The notes under the pieces are model-generated. The model was not told where the DNA came from. It saw only the letters and a list, made by a program, of their open reading frames with translations, and ran no database searches. A stretch of 64,000 nucleotides of DNA from Sympetrum striolatum. Taxonomy: Eukaryota > Arthropoda > Insecta > Odonata > Libellulidae. Numbering within the stretch: position 1 is the first letter of the stretch; every line of letters begins with the position of its first letter. Of the stretch, positions 24,300 through 36,740 are shown one piece after another. A program made the translations under genes and the position numbers. The stretch is taken from positions 18,570,459 through 18,634,458 of the forward strand of contig OX388349.1 of assembly GCA_947579665.1 (NCBI GenBank). Direction: 5' to 3'.

Positions 24300-25330
24300 A
24301 TAATGCGCAGCAATAAGGAATAAGTGGGATTGGAGTAGGAATACGCGATGTGGCGATTCTCACCTTTAGAGAACGAAAATTTTGGAGTCTAGAGGAAAAT
24401 GATGTTCTGGGAGATTATAGCGAGAACAGATGGCCTATAATGGTCTCTTTTTCTCCATAATTTGTGCGCTAATAAGGCGTTATTTTGGTAGTTTGGTTTC
24501 TAACTCGAACATACGTCTTACGGCTGCCTGCTGGATATTGATGTAAATGTAATTCTTCAAACGTCCAGTTCAAAAATAGGATATTCATTATTTGTGATAA
24601 ACATTCCGAGGAGGATTTTTCATTACAAGTCTTATGTTTTCAATTCAGCAATTAGAATTCGAGAAGTCGTTAGAGCGATTACTGAGTTACTAACTATGAC
24701 ACAATTTAAAATTTGTATTTTGTCTACGGAATATAATTTTTCGCCAACTTAATCATGCAGACGAAGGAAATTCGTAATATTAATTTATATACACCATTTA
24801 TCACCTAGAATACATGAAATCATTGTCCGTCCGGAGTTAAAAGGAAAAATACCAATTCCAAAGTTAAAACAAACATGATTTCATAAAAACCGAACAATTT
24901 TTGCGCATATATCGGACTTGTCTTACATTTTGTAACAGGGAGCTCGGTGACCTTGGTCATTAGTCAATTGTGTTGCCTTCGCGCGGAGAAATTCAAGTAG
25001 AAATGCATTAAGGCTTTGATAATTCGCGAGGAAAGTCTTTAAACACAAGTTGATCCCTTCAAAGTATTGCAGGAGCCAATACAAAACAAACGTTGAAATG
25101 CATTATCTCGCGTGGAAAAGCTTTAACCATATGTCAAGCACTTCCAATGCAAGTATTGTAGGTGCCAGGTATATTTTTCCTTTTCGTGCCTATTTAGCTA
25201 GACTCAGGACCCTCATTTTAAAGTCGCCCAGTAGAAACTATCCTCTGGCTAATTCAAAGCTCCTTCCTCACCATGGTGCTAAGGAAATTAGATGTTATTG
25301 CACTCGTAAAAATATTCCCAAATAATATTA
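24300..25330. other. unique sequence inside the Tc1-type ends
   Basis: Moderate-GC sequence with no transposase motif. A 91-codon plus-strand frame at 25050-25325 lacks any recognisable domain. Confidence 0.3.
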
Positions 25331-26239
25331 TTATATTAGCGTATTTTAGTAAACAAAGACTTCCTAATAAACAACCCAAGTTTTTAGTACTGATACGCAT
25401 TTTATGAACGTCTGACTTTATTAAGTTAATTAACCAGGATTATGCTGCCATAGTAAAATTATTGATAAACTGCTAAAATGGAATTCTCAGATTGTTTAGA
25501 AGTGTCATAAATATAACTTGTTGCTAATTAAGAGGTGATTTTGCAGCTGTCTGACACATATTATTGGCATAAGAAGGGCACGAGCTCGAATTCCGCTTAA
25601 GTTAAATGAGTTTTTTATCTTAAACTTCTCTTGTTCGGGAAATGAACGAATGTAAGATATGATTTCCACATATATTTATACGCCCCTGTGATGAATATAT
25701 ATATTTACCAGAGAGATGCAATTCAAATGGAAAAATAACCATTGGATATGAAAGATTCGGAACCGATTCATCACCAATTGTCGGTCAAGAACATGTTACG
25801 TGTGTCAGTGGAAATTCCTCTTCTACGAAGGATTCGAGGTCGTTCGCTGAAAGACAATGTCCTTTGACTCATTTTCCACAATTAGAGGTATTTTACAGGG
25901 CCTCCTGATTTCCCGAAGCACGATGAACCTTTCGCTTTCAGTGCAGCGGATTTTCGAAAGCCTATGCGTCACTCGCAACAATAAACCGGTCGTAAGGCAA
26001 GGAGCTCGGGCTTACTTAGGCTTATTGGCCACTATTTCTTCATTTATGTCTTCACGTCGATAGACGGACAACCAGCGCACCGCGCAAGCGAATCTTTTTC
26101 ATTTTTACGCTTTAAAAAAAAAGCCTTGAGAACTATTGACATTCTTATGCATATTATTATTCATTGTTCGTCTACAACCACGACAATTTGCGGGTTCACA
26201 ATTTCCAATTTTCGGCGGTAGTTCCAAACCAATTATATA

Positions 26240-26600
26240 CATTTAGATTTAGATATATACCCCGCGAGCTGCCAGATGGGTATGGTAGGGGTTGTAATAA
26301 CACCATCATCACGTAATCTACTCTATCAACCTCTCTAATTGCCCGGGGAAATAAACGACCAAAAGTAATAATTTTTTTTGATTACCTCCCTGTAACGTTT
26401 TGTCGATGCTTCTCGGAGTTCGCGATTAGGTCTTTAGTTGCACTAAAATTTCATTTACTTCGTCTTTAGGTTCTGAACCGATAAAGCTTTCGAAGAGCTT
26501 CCGTCGGTTATTAGATCTTCTCACCTGGAGCGAATTCCAATGAAGAAGTGGATAACTCTATGTCTATGAGGCTGAATCATATGGAGGAGAATGGATATAT
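26240..26600 (-). mobile_element. diverged 3' remnant of a CR1/Jockey-type LINE
   Basis: The minus strand carries the same C-terminal pattern as the copies at 12826 and 32271 (charged segment, then GGTGTTATTACAACCCCTACC and a TAAATCTAAATG-like tail), but with many stops. The 3' end is near 26240. Confidence 0.5.
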
Positions 26601-27544
26601 TACTAATCATCCTATATTTTTCTTGATTCCAATATCATTCTAGATTATTAATCATAGTGCATATGTGCACACTATTACCGAGTCTGAGAGAAAGACGAAT
26701 ACATATAAATATTTTCCACTTGTTCTAAATTATATTAAATAGTCTCCTTCTCTTAAAACATGAAAATTGAGTAACATTACGGGGATGGAGGTCTATGGCG
26801 GAGCTGACATTTCTTCATAATCATCTATGTGTAAGAATCTACGGATTCTATCGAGTGTGGAAATGAATAAATAGATGATAATTAATGATTGCTTTGTCGC
26901 AGGGGCGCAGCCAGGATTTGTCTATGTAGGAGAGGGTTTTAGACAGTAGAAAGATCGAAAACATTTCTACATTTCAGGGTCGGTATATTCATGCTCGCTA
27001 CATGATAGAAGATATGTTAAATTCTTTAGAAAAGCTAAAATGCATAGAAAACTAGGATATGTTCACAGTTATGTAGCAAAATTAAAACCTTTTTGAGATT
27101 TTAGTTTGTAAAATGAATAATTGAATAATGATGATGAATAATAATCCTCAATGATATTTGGATTACCAGTTTTGATAGGGCCATTTTCTCATACATTGTC
27201 ATTATTTTACTAGGTGTAAGGTTTTTCTTATGGTAAATATTAATTTCGATTGCCTTTGAGAGTTTTTTTTGCAATCAAAGGAAGGTTAATTAAATTTTCC
27301 TTTAACTGTTAGTGAATGTGAGAAGAAATAAATTAGTAGTAGTGATTTAGGAGATGATATTGAAACGTAAGTATTTTGGAGGTAGCACTACAATTTGGAC
27401 AACCCAGTTACTTTGAAGGAAACCGAAGACCAATCGTAGCGGAGACGGATGAATTTTGCCTCTTAAATTATATGTTGTTTTATAAATACGATATATTCTG
27501 ATTATTGAGTTTAAATGTCGACAGCACAAAAACACCATAAAAAT

Positions 27545-29420
27545 ATGTCTATGTAAGAACCCTTCAATCCGCCTTTCGGCGTGTGGCAGGGGGTACAGGC
27601 ACCTTAACTCTATTTTCCCAATCAATTTCTTTCGCGTATCATGCGCGGAAAAAATGAATTCTGGATACGATTCCCTCTAGCATTTATTTCTCTAATCTTC
27701 CTCGCAGTATCAGAGCGGCCCACATCAACAGGGAGGTCGCATTATATCGATTGCATCATTTGAGAACCTAATTTCTCTGAACTTACTTACTAAATTTATC
27801 CTTTGAATTAGTCTTCTATCTCTTAATGATTACCATCCCGCGTACTGCATCATCTGAGTAACACTCACCGTTTTATCATTGCAATTCTGTACAAATCGTA
27901 TCGTATACAACCAATCAAACTAATGCCGTACACGAGCTGTAATATAAAAGTAATAATCAGTGCAATCGCGCAACAGTATTTTCTCGTTTGGCTAGGTTGA
28001 ATAAAAGGAAAATAAGTTTTTCTTCTTTGACACTCGATGAGCATCCCCTCAACGATCTACTAGTTAATCTTTGCATTCTATTCACTTTTCCTATCGCATC
28101 TCCAATATGTTCTTTCAAAGATAAACTACAGCTAAACGTGACTCTTAGGTATTTTGTGTGGCGCACTAACACTAAGGGTTGTCGCGAAATTTTTTGCTGC
28201 GTGGAAATAACGTTTTTGGATGATATCTAACATCCTTACGCTTTATATACATCATTCACAAAAATATCTAGGTGCGTCTTTCAAGATTTACCTTTATGGA
28301 ATCCGTGTTGGATCCGAACGATTCCTATCTTTACGGTAAGAAACTGAATAATAGAGCTTGCTATAATATGCTCCATTATTTTGCAGAAATTCGAAGTCAA
28401 CGAAAATTATCCATAATAATCTGATCATTCTTAGGCCCCGGAGTGACGTTTAATTTTTTCCACGACATTGGGACAGTACCCTCATTAATTGATTTCTGAT
28501 AGAATTTCCTATCAATCTTTTGCAGTGAATTTCCACATGCATAGAAAACTGACCACCACGAGTCTCACGCACTTATGACCAAAATTCTTTCTAATCGCCA
28601 ACTAGTGATTTTAACAGGGTTCGAGATCTATATTCCTGGTATTCTTTTCGTGATCCTTCCTCAAATAGCTTTTGCATTTTCTATAGTTTTGATCACCAAG
28701 CTCATGGATCTCACCGCACGGTTTAAGTTTTCTCAATCGCGAGTGAATGACTCCTATGCAACGCTTCAAACTTCTTCCTCGTCTCACCTACTGTTTAGAG
28801 GAATATATTTAACTAAATTTACTTCGATTATCCGTAGAAGCTCTACCCAACTATCATTTACTGTATTTTCATCCGAAAAGCGTAAAAAAATATCCAAGCC
28901 TTCGTTCAAATAAAACCTTAAACTCAGAAATAATTGCTTTGCGAATTACATTCACTTGCCTCACCGGCTAGTTATTATTTGTGGTTGGGAAGTGGCTAGT
29001 AAATCTAAATTGATACCTTGCCTTGCACGATTCGTTCGATTTTTCGTCATATTTACCTGATCTAAAGCATGCAACGAAAAAGTAAGATGTATATTGTGAA
29101 ATTTTTCTCCCACTGCTAATGCTGGAGAATTTTAGATTATCCCAATCAATATGCGGTAGGTAAAAATCTATTCCTACGGCGATGATTGGGTCTTTTATTT
29201 TCTCACCATTTTTCTGTAAGGCTTCGTATAAATCAACAATACAACCTATTTTTTCATCGGGAGGACGACACAAAGAACAAACATTAATCTTACTTCCGTT
29301 TTGTCTTTGAATCGAGCACCAAATGATTTCGCTCCTGCTATTTCCTACAAACAAATCGCGCTCACTAATTAAATGAGTCCATACTGCTATAAAAACTCTA
29401 CCGCTAGATCTAAATAGTCA
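27545..29420 (-). mobile_element. degenerate non-LTR retrotransposon with endonuclease and RT remnants
   Basis: Longest retroelement remnant here, 5' end at right. Near 29400-29100 the minus strand encodes an AP endonuclease part: FIAVWTHLISERDLFVGNS, SEIIWCSIQRQNGSK, CSLCRPPDEK and DFYLPHIDWDN, where the usual G-D-F-N is altered to GIDFY. Around 28520-28250 come RT fragments: INEGTVPMSWKKLNVTP, IMEHII and QHGFHKGKS. At 28172-28030 the post-catalytic segment YLRVTFSCSLSLKEHIGDA is followed by NRMQRL...RSLRGCSS. The 3' end CCCCCTGCCACACGCCGAAA lies near 27580. Several stops and frameshifts make it inactive. Gene order and motifs fit the CR1/Jockey group. Confidence 0.75.
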
Positions 29421-30829
29421 TAAACATGGTTTCCTTTTTCGAATAACCTTTATATTTTTTAAGAGAATTTTTCTTTTTCACCATTGCAATTTTTCAATTT
29501 TTTGGGGCTAAGCTCATGCATACCCTTTTGCCTATTTAAGTGGGTGTTGGTAACTATTTTTACTGCTGAATTAAAGAATAACTTTGTCTGCGTATATTCG
29601 CTCTCATCTAAACCGCAAAACTACGTAGTAAACGACACTAAAACTACGGTCTTCATGAAGGGAGAGGGGGGCGGGAGTGTTTCGGAAGAGTCCGTAAAGT
29701 GCACACAAAGTTTATTAAAATCAGCGAATAATAGCTGAGTATGGCGCCTAATATATGGATCTAAGTAGCCTTGGGAAGAATTTTAACATACGGAAATCAA
29801 TATGATCAAATTGGAAGCGGAAAATTTTATTCATCACTACAGAGAAAGTAGAGAAGTGAATACCCGGCTCTTGGAAACTATACGTAAGTTACAATCATAC
29901 ATTAGTAAAATTTCTGAAATTCGTTCCGTTCCACATCGAAAAATCTGTGGTGCACATGTATTTCACTGAAAGCCTGAGGTTATGCTTACTTTATGAGGTG
30001 AGAACGGCATATCTAATTGTTGTATACGGACAATCGAATCATCGATTTTAATTTACAATTAAGATTCGAACTGTTTGAATTTTATGGAACCTGATTTCGA
30101 TTGCATTCAAGCTCATTGAGGAAATATATTTCAACTCTGGATAAATTAGATGGAAATTATATGTTGGAGAGTAATACACTCACTGAAGAGGAGATTCCTA
30201 TGAGTTGTGTGATAAATGAATGAAACATCCATAGAGATGTGATACCGTTGCAATTTATTATATTTTTTTCAGTCAGTATGGCTTAAGTGCATTGATGTCT
30301 CATGAGAAACACCATTTGTTATTACACAAATATTACTCCCTATTACATATAGCCTGATAGAGCTGAAAATTGTTGATTACCGATTCCACTATTTAAAAGC
30401 TAATAATAGTGATGACAATTCCTGTCAAAACGAAAATTGATAAAAAGCTCTTCGAAAAGTTGAACTCCTTCAACACACGGATTAGATAGGATTTATCGAA
30501 AGAATATTTTTAATACCTTATGCAGTCGAAAACTACACTGCTCGAGAGAGAATAGAAAGGTAAGAATAGGACACATCTTAGTGATTACTGAATTCGAATT
30601 TTTTAAGAGTTGAATTCTATTCCATCACAATTCTAGTATTTAGACCTTTATTTCGCGAAATAATACCTCAATATATTCATTTTAACGTCTGATATTCCGC
30701 TATCAAACAATCTTTTTTGTAACTATCTCCCAGTGTATTATATTGAAATTTTACACAACTATATTTATCACGACCAACTTTGAATAATAAATGGCAAAAA
30801 ATGAAGACAATGAGGCAAAGGCACTACTT
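29421..30829. other. spacer between LINE remnant and Tc1-type right end
   Basis: AT-rich, no recognisable gene or TE boundary. The first few hundred bases could be 5' sequence of the LINE. Confidence 0.3.
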
Positions 30830-31037
30830 GAAAATCTCGCGAAGGAGAGTCTTAAATGTCTGCATATATATACGATACTAAAAGTCTATTTTCCATTCGT
30901 AAGGACTTTGAATATTGCCGGTTTTACTGCCTCTATACAGAGTTGCCGAATTGTCGCAGTTTGAGTGATTTCAGTTAGTTTTCACGTAATCCGCGCTCTG
31001 ACGCCAACTGGTGTTGCGATAATTGTTTCCGCCACTG
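30830..31037 (-). mobile_element. Tc1/mariner-type terminus, right
   Basis: Read inward on the minus strand: CAGTGGCGGAAACAATTATC then GCAACACC, preceded by TA (31038-31039). It is inverted relative to the end at 23930. If they pair, the element spans 7108 bp and has been invaded by LINEs. If not, they are two separate truncated copies. Confidence 0.6.
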
Positions 31038-31639
31038 TACTTCTATCCTCCTAGTAAAAAGTATCGCTGTTCATTCAATTTATGTAATTATGAACATATA
31101 TTCTATTCATAAAAGAAAATATTGAACGTTTCGATTAAACTACTTTAAAAAATAATTTTATCAATCGTATCGAAGTCGCTACACGATTTTTGGTTAATTT
31201 TTCGTTTGCTTTTTTGAGAAAATTGTTTATTAAAAAAATTGTCCTCTATTGGGGTTTTTCGGTCTATTGCGGCAGAGCACCGCTAACTCTATTTTGTTAT
31301 CGGTCACTGCCAAAAGTGAATTAATCAGTTAGTAACAGAATAATTAAGTATTATTATTATCATTGTCGAACATTATCGACGGACTTGAATTACGCAAACG
31401 TTTCGTTATAATGCGCCATTTCTAACATCAGTCGTCGCCTTGACGACTAATACCATTGTTGAAGTCGAGTTCTAATTTTATAACTTCAACAATATCAACA
31501 GAAATAATAACGATAATAATAAAAATCACGTCTTTATTGGGCTAATTTAAGAATTAAAAGACTTAAAATTGAATTAAATGGGAGAATTAGCAGCGAATTA
31601 ATGTCGTAGATATTTTTACCGTTGCATTTCCGTGTAATT

Positions 31640-32165
31640 GCAGCCAGTATTTCTGTGTCATGACCTGCAGAGGCTTCAGCGAAAGCATCTCCGATGGCAT
31701 TTTCATTTCGCCTCCCTCCGATCCGAGGATATTACGAAGGGATAGTGTTCTCCATTTCACGGTCGAGAGAGCTCCTTTTATATTTTTCGAAATACTCTCC
31801 TTCTTAAGGATCTCGAACTCCTTATTAATGTGTCCCTTTTTTCTCATTTACTCCCTCTTCATTCAGAGCGACTAAAATAACTCCAGGAAATGAGGTCCCG
31901 TCCTCTCGCATGGAAATTCTTTCATTCAGTCATCTTGTTAAAATTCTCCGGCGCCACCAACGTTTCCGTTTGCGTCAAATAAAGAGGGCGTATTAATTCC
32001 ACGCCTCGCTGCCGAAAACGCTCTTTCGGATCACGGCTCCACTTTCGGATGAAAATGAAACTATTCTTCACTCTCGAAAATCGGCATCGCCATTTCATGG
32101 CATCAAGTGAATCGGAAAAAATTTCAGCTATCAGGAGCGAAAGTGAAACCAATTTTTACTAGACC
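31640..32165. other. GC-richer unique island
   Basis: High-complexity sequence with frequent CpG; open frames on both strands (31847-31587, 32152-31922 minus; 31660-31875 plus) carry no known motif. Candidate conserved noncoding DNA. Confidence 0.28.
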
Positions 32166-32270
32166 ACAGGGTCTGATGGATCCATACCACGAAGTCACGG
32201 CCCAAGCAGTTGATTATATCAATTTAAGCGATATTTGCTCGAGCGTAATACGTACTTTTTATGTTAGTCT

Positions 32271-32545
32271 ATACATTTACATTTAAACCCTGCAATCCGC
32301 CAGCGACGCGTGGCAGGGGGTGTAAAACACCGAAATTCCTTATCTATCCTGGACTCTTCTTATCTCTAATATTTCGCGGGAAAAACGACCAAAAGAAACT
32401 ATCTGTCCTGGCAACTACCTCCCTGTATCGTTTTTTCTTTTCTCTCGAAGATCGCGTAAGTTTATAACTGGGATAACAATATCAGCTGTCTCCTCCCCGA
32501 AGTCCGTAGTGATAAATTTATCAAAAAGATTTGATGTATGTATCA
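32271..32545 (-). mobile_element. 3' remnant of the CR1/Jockey-type LINE seen at 12826
   Basis: The minus strand ends CGGTGTTTTACACCCCCTGC, then GGATTGCAGGGTTTAAATG. The upstream peptide pattern (SREKRK...LPGQ...FSREILEIR) matches the other copy. 5'-truncated, about 275 bp. Confidence 0.65.
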
Positions 32546-32584
32546 AATTTATACGCCGCTTTACTGCTAGTTGCTGCTAATTAT

Positions 32585-33340
32585 CCTGCCTTTGTGATGA
32601 AGTAGATCATATCTTCTTCTTCTTTGGGTACCGCCTCCTTTAAGATGATTGGTAATCGCTCTTGCGATTTCTGTTTTTGAAGATGCTAATCTATTCAGAT
32701 CTATGGAATTACAGTCATTATAATTCTTCACATTGTCCACCCAAACAATCCCCCTTCTTTCCAGTATTTTCCTATCATTATAATTTGAAGTTGTCTATTT
32801 ATTTAATTCCGCATGATATGGCCGAAATATTGTAGTTTCCTTGTTTTGAGAGAGTTTAAAATTTCTTCATCCTTCTCATAACCTCAATGTTATTTACTCA
32901 ATCTGTCCAAATTATTCAAGGAGATGTAAGAAGAGACTTTAAGAGAGAAGTCTCCACCTCTACCTAATAAAAAACGTTTATTATTGTTATCATTATCGAT
33001 AATTCTTCTTTTCTCCGTATTTCCTTGAATTCCAGCTTACTTAGGTTTTCCTCAACGTGCATGATTCACATCCCTGCATAAATACAGATAATATATACCG
33101 TCTTAAAAGTCTAATCACTAATTTTTGAATTCATGCTTATATTATTACTGCGGAAAACAATTTTTTTGTCATAAAAACAGAGTTGGCTTGTCCTATTTTT
33201 GATTTAATCCCACCCTCTTTGCCTTATTAATATATATTCCTAGTTACTTATACCTCTGCATTCTCTACACTTATGTTTTATGAATCATTAATGTTTCATC
33301 TTGCAGAGGTGACTTCGGAAAATGCATGAATTAGGTCTTT
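32585..33340 (-). mobile_element. C-terminal reverse transcriptase remnant, second LINE lineage
   Basis: On the minus strand, 32875-32590 reads LKTRKLQYFGHIMRN, then after a frameshift KILERRGIVWVDNVKNYNDC, SSKTEIARAI and GGGTQRRRR. This is the tail of LINE ORF2 proteins with KLEYLGHIMR...GK..GRRG..R...W. Upstream, 33290-33080 keeps traces of the YLG...I...IK.RI..A segment (YK-LGIYIN). Multiple stops. Part of an RTE-like 3' tail in the opposite direction is inserted at about 32900-32995. Confidence 0.6.
32900..32995 (+). mobile_element. RTE-like 3' tail
   Basis: GGAGATGTAAGAAGAGAC...ACCTAATAAAAAACGTTTAT ends in a (TTATTG)-like repeat. The same tail with (TTA)n occurs at 58675-58735. Confidence 0.5.
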
Positions 33341-33459
33341 TTCGCATTTAGCTACTTCTCTCTTTCTTTACCTATTTTTACAACTAGTCTCTGTAGATCT
33401 AAATGTGTCTTTTTACTTAAAAAATAAATCTGTGTTATCAGGAGTATTATATTTTATGA

Positions 33460-33620
33460 TTCGGAAAGAATGGACTAAAGCGAAATTACGGAGTTGTATG
33501 AGAAGAATTGGGATGTGTTTAAAGGGGAACAGAGACCAAGAAAAACTGGCCTAACATAACAAGATATTGAAAAATAGAGATGTGGTTAGCATTAGGAGTG
33601 GAAGGGACTATATCAAAGAA
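33460..33620 (+). mobile_element. possible LINE 3' fragment
   Basis: The plus strand contains a GAACAGAGACCAAGAAAAACTGG segment that reads like the G-x-G-RPRK motif near the C-terminus of LINE proteins. Similar fragments occur at 34160-34270 (GGGAGAGGTAGACCGAGAAA) and 43550-43660 (GGGAGGGGAAGACCGAG). Weak, based on short similarity. Confidence 0.3.
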
Positions 33621-34427
33621 TGTTTTCAATGGAAAGATGTATGGGCGTAACGGAAGATGCACGCAAGAACAAGAAAGTATGGAGTTTCGTGAATAAACAT
33701 GGCAAATTACGTACTTTGCCCGGAAACGGAATAGAGTGAGTAATTTGTATGCATAGTTTCCTCAAATCTTTTCCAGTTTCGGAAAGAAGATTGCACTGGG
33801 CGGTTTTATTGGGCAGCTCCGCCCTTATTACTAAAGGAGAATTCAAATTGCAAATTTTCGATCTTTTTATTCGCGAAACGGCAAAATGAACCGTATAATT
33901 CCATCGTGGCATTCCCAAAGAGCAGAATAGTAAAAACATATTTTAATAATAAAGATGAAGCTATCAAAATCACAGATTTTTGCATAAATATTATCGAGCT
34001 CTTGTAGAATTGTTTACGTGGAATTTATAAAAGCATATTGGGTGACCTCCCAGAATCTTGGAAACGGAATTTATATGTATTTATTACTATAGTAGTAAGA
34101 AAGTATTTTGCTTTCAAGAGTACTTTGTTTTCAAAGAAAGCTTTGCTTTCACTTCAGAAATGATGTATAGAGGCAATGTAGGAAATAGCGTATGAGGAAA
34201 GTGTGAATGGTTCCAAAGGGAGAGGTAGACCGAGAAAATGCTAGTTGAGTATGGTGAATAAGACCAATAAAAGATATTTGTAAATAAATAAGTAAATCAT
34301 TAAATAGACAAATGAATTAATAGATGCATTTTGGGCAAAATTGAGACTCAATTGTTTTTGACAGACAGTTTTCTCTCCTATTTAACCCCATTTAGACTTA
34401 CATCCTGAGATTATATTCTGATGAATG

Positions 34428-34600
34428 AAATAGTTTTCATTTTTCTTTTGGTACAAGATAGAGAAAAATGTATCTTTCATTTAATTTTGTCATAGACCTG
34501 ACTATGCCTATGACGAAAGCTAGTGAAGTATAGGTGAATAATTTCAATGATTATGGAATTCCAAGAAAAGTGTTACTTGTGTTCATTGTGTAGTAAAATA
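34428..34600 (-). repeat. family-S copy, minus strand
   Basis: The minus strand reads AAGTAACACTTTTCTTGGAAT, then ACTTCACTAGCTTTC and GAAAGATACATTTTTCTC, the 3' half of the family-S repeat. Confidence 0.6.
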
Positions 34601-34701
34601 CCTATGCAAGGATGGTAGAATGGAAAATTGCTGAAAATACACGAGGAAAATAACTTAAATATCCCGAAATAAAGTAATGTGAGCTGTTTGTTTGAACATA
34701 T

Positions 34702-34937
34702 TGTTACGTATTCCGTGGGCTCGAGGATAAGTGAGACTCGTTTAAAGAACAACGAAAATTATTTTCTAAACTCAATTGAATAAAACCGCATAGCATATTT
34801 CAACGAGTAAACATCGATCAAACTTCGCGTTTTTTCTCCTTTTCCCTCCATCAACAAATCCGTAGCGAACACAAACTCCGTTGCGTCAACAACTACTTAA
34901 CAACGAAACCAGTCCCTCACTTTTCAGCTTCGTAACA
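34702..34937. mobile_element. probable solo LTR
   Basis: 236 bp starting TGTTACG and ending CGTAACA, a perfect 7-bp inverted terminus with TG...CA ends. The flanks are ATAT and ACAT, one mismatch from a 4-bp target duplication. No second LTR, primer-binding site or gag/pol nearby. Size and ends would suit a Gypsy-type solo LTR. Confidence 0.45.
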
Positions 34938-35211
34938 ACATTTATATGTGATAATTTCTATAATAACACAAATAATTATGGAATTTTCCATGAAATTTGA
35001 ATCATCTTGGCCTTGAAGTAGTGGTATTCAATTTCTTAAGAGTTACGAACCATTAAATCAAGAAAGAGGATCAAGTAAAAACTGGCTGAATGATATGGAC
35101 TAGGTTATGTGGGAAATAGGCGTACATTGCTGGAGAAGTGAAATGTATCTGTGAAGTCATCAGCCAGAGCGATGGTTTGATCCTCTATCCACTGATGATC
35201 TACCCCTCGGC

Positions 35212-35456
35212 TATCTACATCTACCCTGCAAGCCGCCTTTCGGCATGTGGCAAGGGGTGTAAACACCAGTTGATCTAAACTACTTCTTTACTCGGTTATT
35301 GTCGCGTATCGTTCGCGGAAAGAATGAATTTTCAAAACGATTCGTCCTAGCATCTATTTCTCTTAACTTACGGTCATTATCGGATCGACCGAGGTAGCAG
35401 GGGGGTTGCATGATACCGATTGTATCTTCCGCAAATGTAGTTTCCCTGAATTTATT
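35212..35456 (-). mobile_element. 3' end of the 27.5-kb LINE family
   Basis: The minus strand has GGTGTTTACACCCCTTGCC followed by ATGCCGAAAGGCGGCTTGC and an AGATGTAGAT-like tail, nearly the same as 41425-41640. 5'-truncated at about 35456 next to a short (TA)n tract. Confidence 0.7.
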
Positions 35457-35499
35457 TATATATATATATTTTATAGCTATTTAGCCATCTAACGTTTTT

Positions 35500-35575
35500 A
35501 AGAGGGAATGGGGCTTATTAGGCTAGACGACCCCCCTGCCATACGCCTTTGTACGGCTCACGGGGTACTAATGTA
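35500..35575 (+). mobile_element. very short LINE 3' end, plus strand
   Basis: CCCCCCTGCCATACGCC...CGGGGTACTAATGTAAATG parallels the 3' terminus at 41585-41636 with divergence. Extreme 5' truncation. Confidence 0.5.
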
Positions 35576-35745
35576 AATGATGAGGTAGTTTGTTCATACT
35601 TTCCTCGCATAAGCGGAATGCTGAAAAAGGTCTACACAATAACGGGGCAACAGCCGTTTGAAATAAACCTTTTGTAGCATTCAATAAGTAGAGACTAAAA
35701 TGCACGCTATGTCTACTCTTAGCAAGAATTAATGGAGTGGTATGT
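35576..35745 (+). repeat. diverged family-S copy
   Basis: GATGAGGTAGTTTG, CTTTCCTCGC, GCATTCAATAAGTAGAGAC and TAAAATGCAC align in order with the copy at 22549. Confidence 0.55.
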
Positions 35746-36039
35746 TGCTCAAAATGTATAAATGCAAACATAAGAAAATACTTAAAACGCTCACACACCT
35801 ACCAGCATTGTTGTTCAGAGGAAGCTATCCTTACTTACCATTGTTACGAGGTAGAACTTGTTTTAGATATGGCATTGTTAGATTCCCGCGTAAGTGTTCG
35901 CGTGTCTGATTTTATTTCAGTTTGAAACGAGCCAAGAAGCAGTAAAAGCCTGATTCCGGTATCTTCTCTAACGCTGCTCGTAAGGTATTGAGAACGGAAG
36001 GGAGTGTTGGCGTTCTTACCCCCCAGAGCGTGTGAATAT

Positions 36040-36740
36040 TTAAACATTATCTAGCTCCCTCCTTTAAAGAGAGACGGTTTCCTATCGCCCCATCTGTGCA
36101 CGTGAGCATGTAAACGTTCTTCCTGAGCGTTGTAAAATAGAAGAAGATAGAATTTTTCGATCGGGTTCCGTGTTTTTAAGAGCTTCCGATGTGCGGCTGT
36201 TTGGCGCTGGATATTTCAAGAATTTTCGCTGTTGTTTCGTTTCGTAGCGACGCCCCCACATGCACTCCACGCAGAGTTATTCCAAAACAAGCGAAAAAAT
36301 AAACAAAGCGCGGCATCGGTCGGCTTTTCGGGCGAATCGGGAATTTCCAATTTTAAGCGGCGACGCGAGCGCCGAGGCCAAAAAAGCGGCGAACTCCGTA
36401 ATTAACGCCGAAGAAAGTTGAGGATAATGTTGGGCGGGATTTATTGGAGACGAAGAGAGTGAAACAAGGCCTCCGACGTCGTTTCCTTTGCGTTAATCAT
36501 GCCTTAAAAGTTGTTGCTTTTGGAGGGAATGGAGAAGTTCGCCGAAAGAAAGGGCATTAATCAATCAATCCGTCAAACCATTACTCTTTCGGCCTTCCAT
36601 TCAAACGATATGCCAACGGACTTTTGTATTTGTGTTTTCTCTCCTTAAAGCGGAACCCTTGGGCCTGGATTTCCTTTGTTTACGGAAATGACCTTTTCTG
36701 CTGAAATCCCTCGAATGCTTTTCACTGGAACTTAAATTTG
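36040..36740. other. CpG-rich unique island
   Basis: The most CpG-dense stretch of the window (especially 36300-36480), in an otherwise AT-rich background. No TE ends and no frame with a domain. It includes GGGAATTTCC at 36339-36348, a perfect match to the Rel/NF-kB consensus, which alone is weak evidence. It could be a promoter-associated or conserved regulatory segment. Confidence 0.35.
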
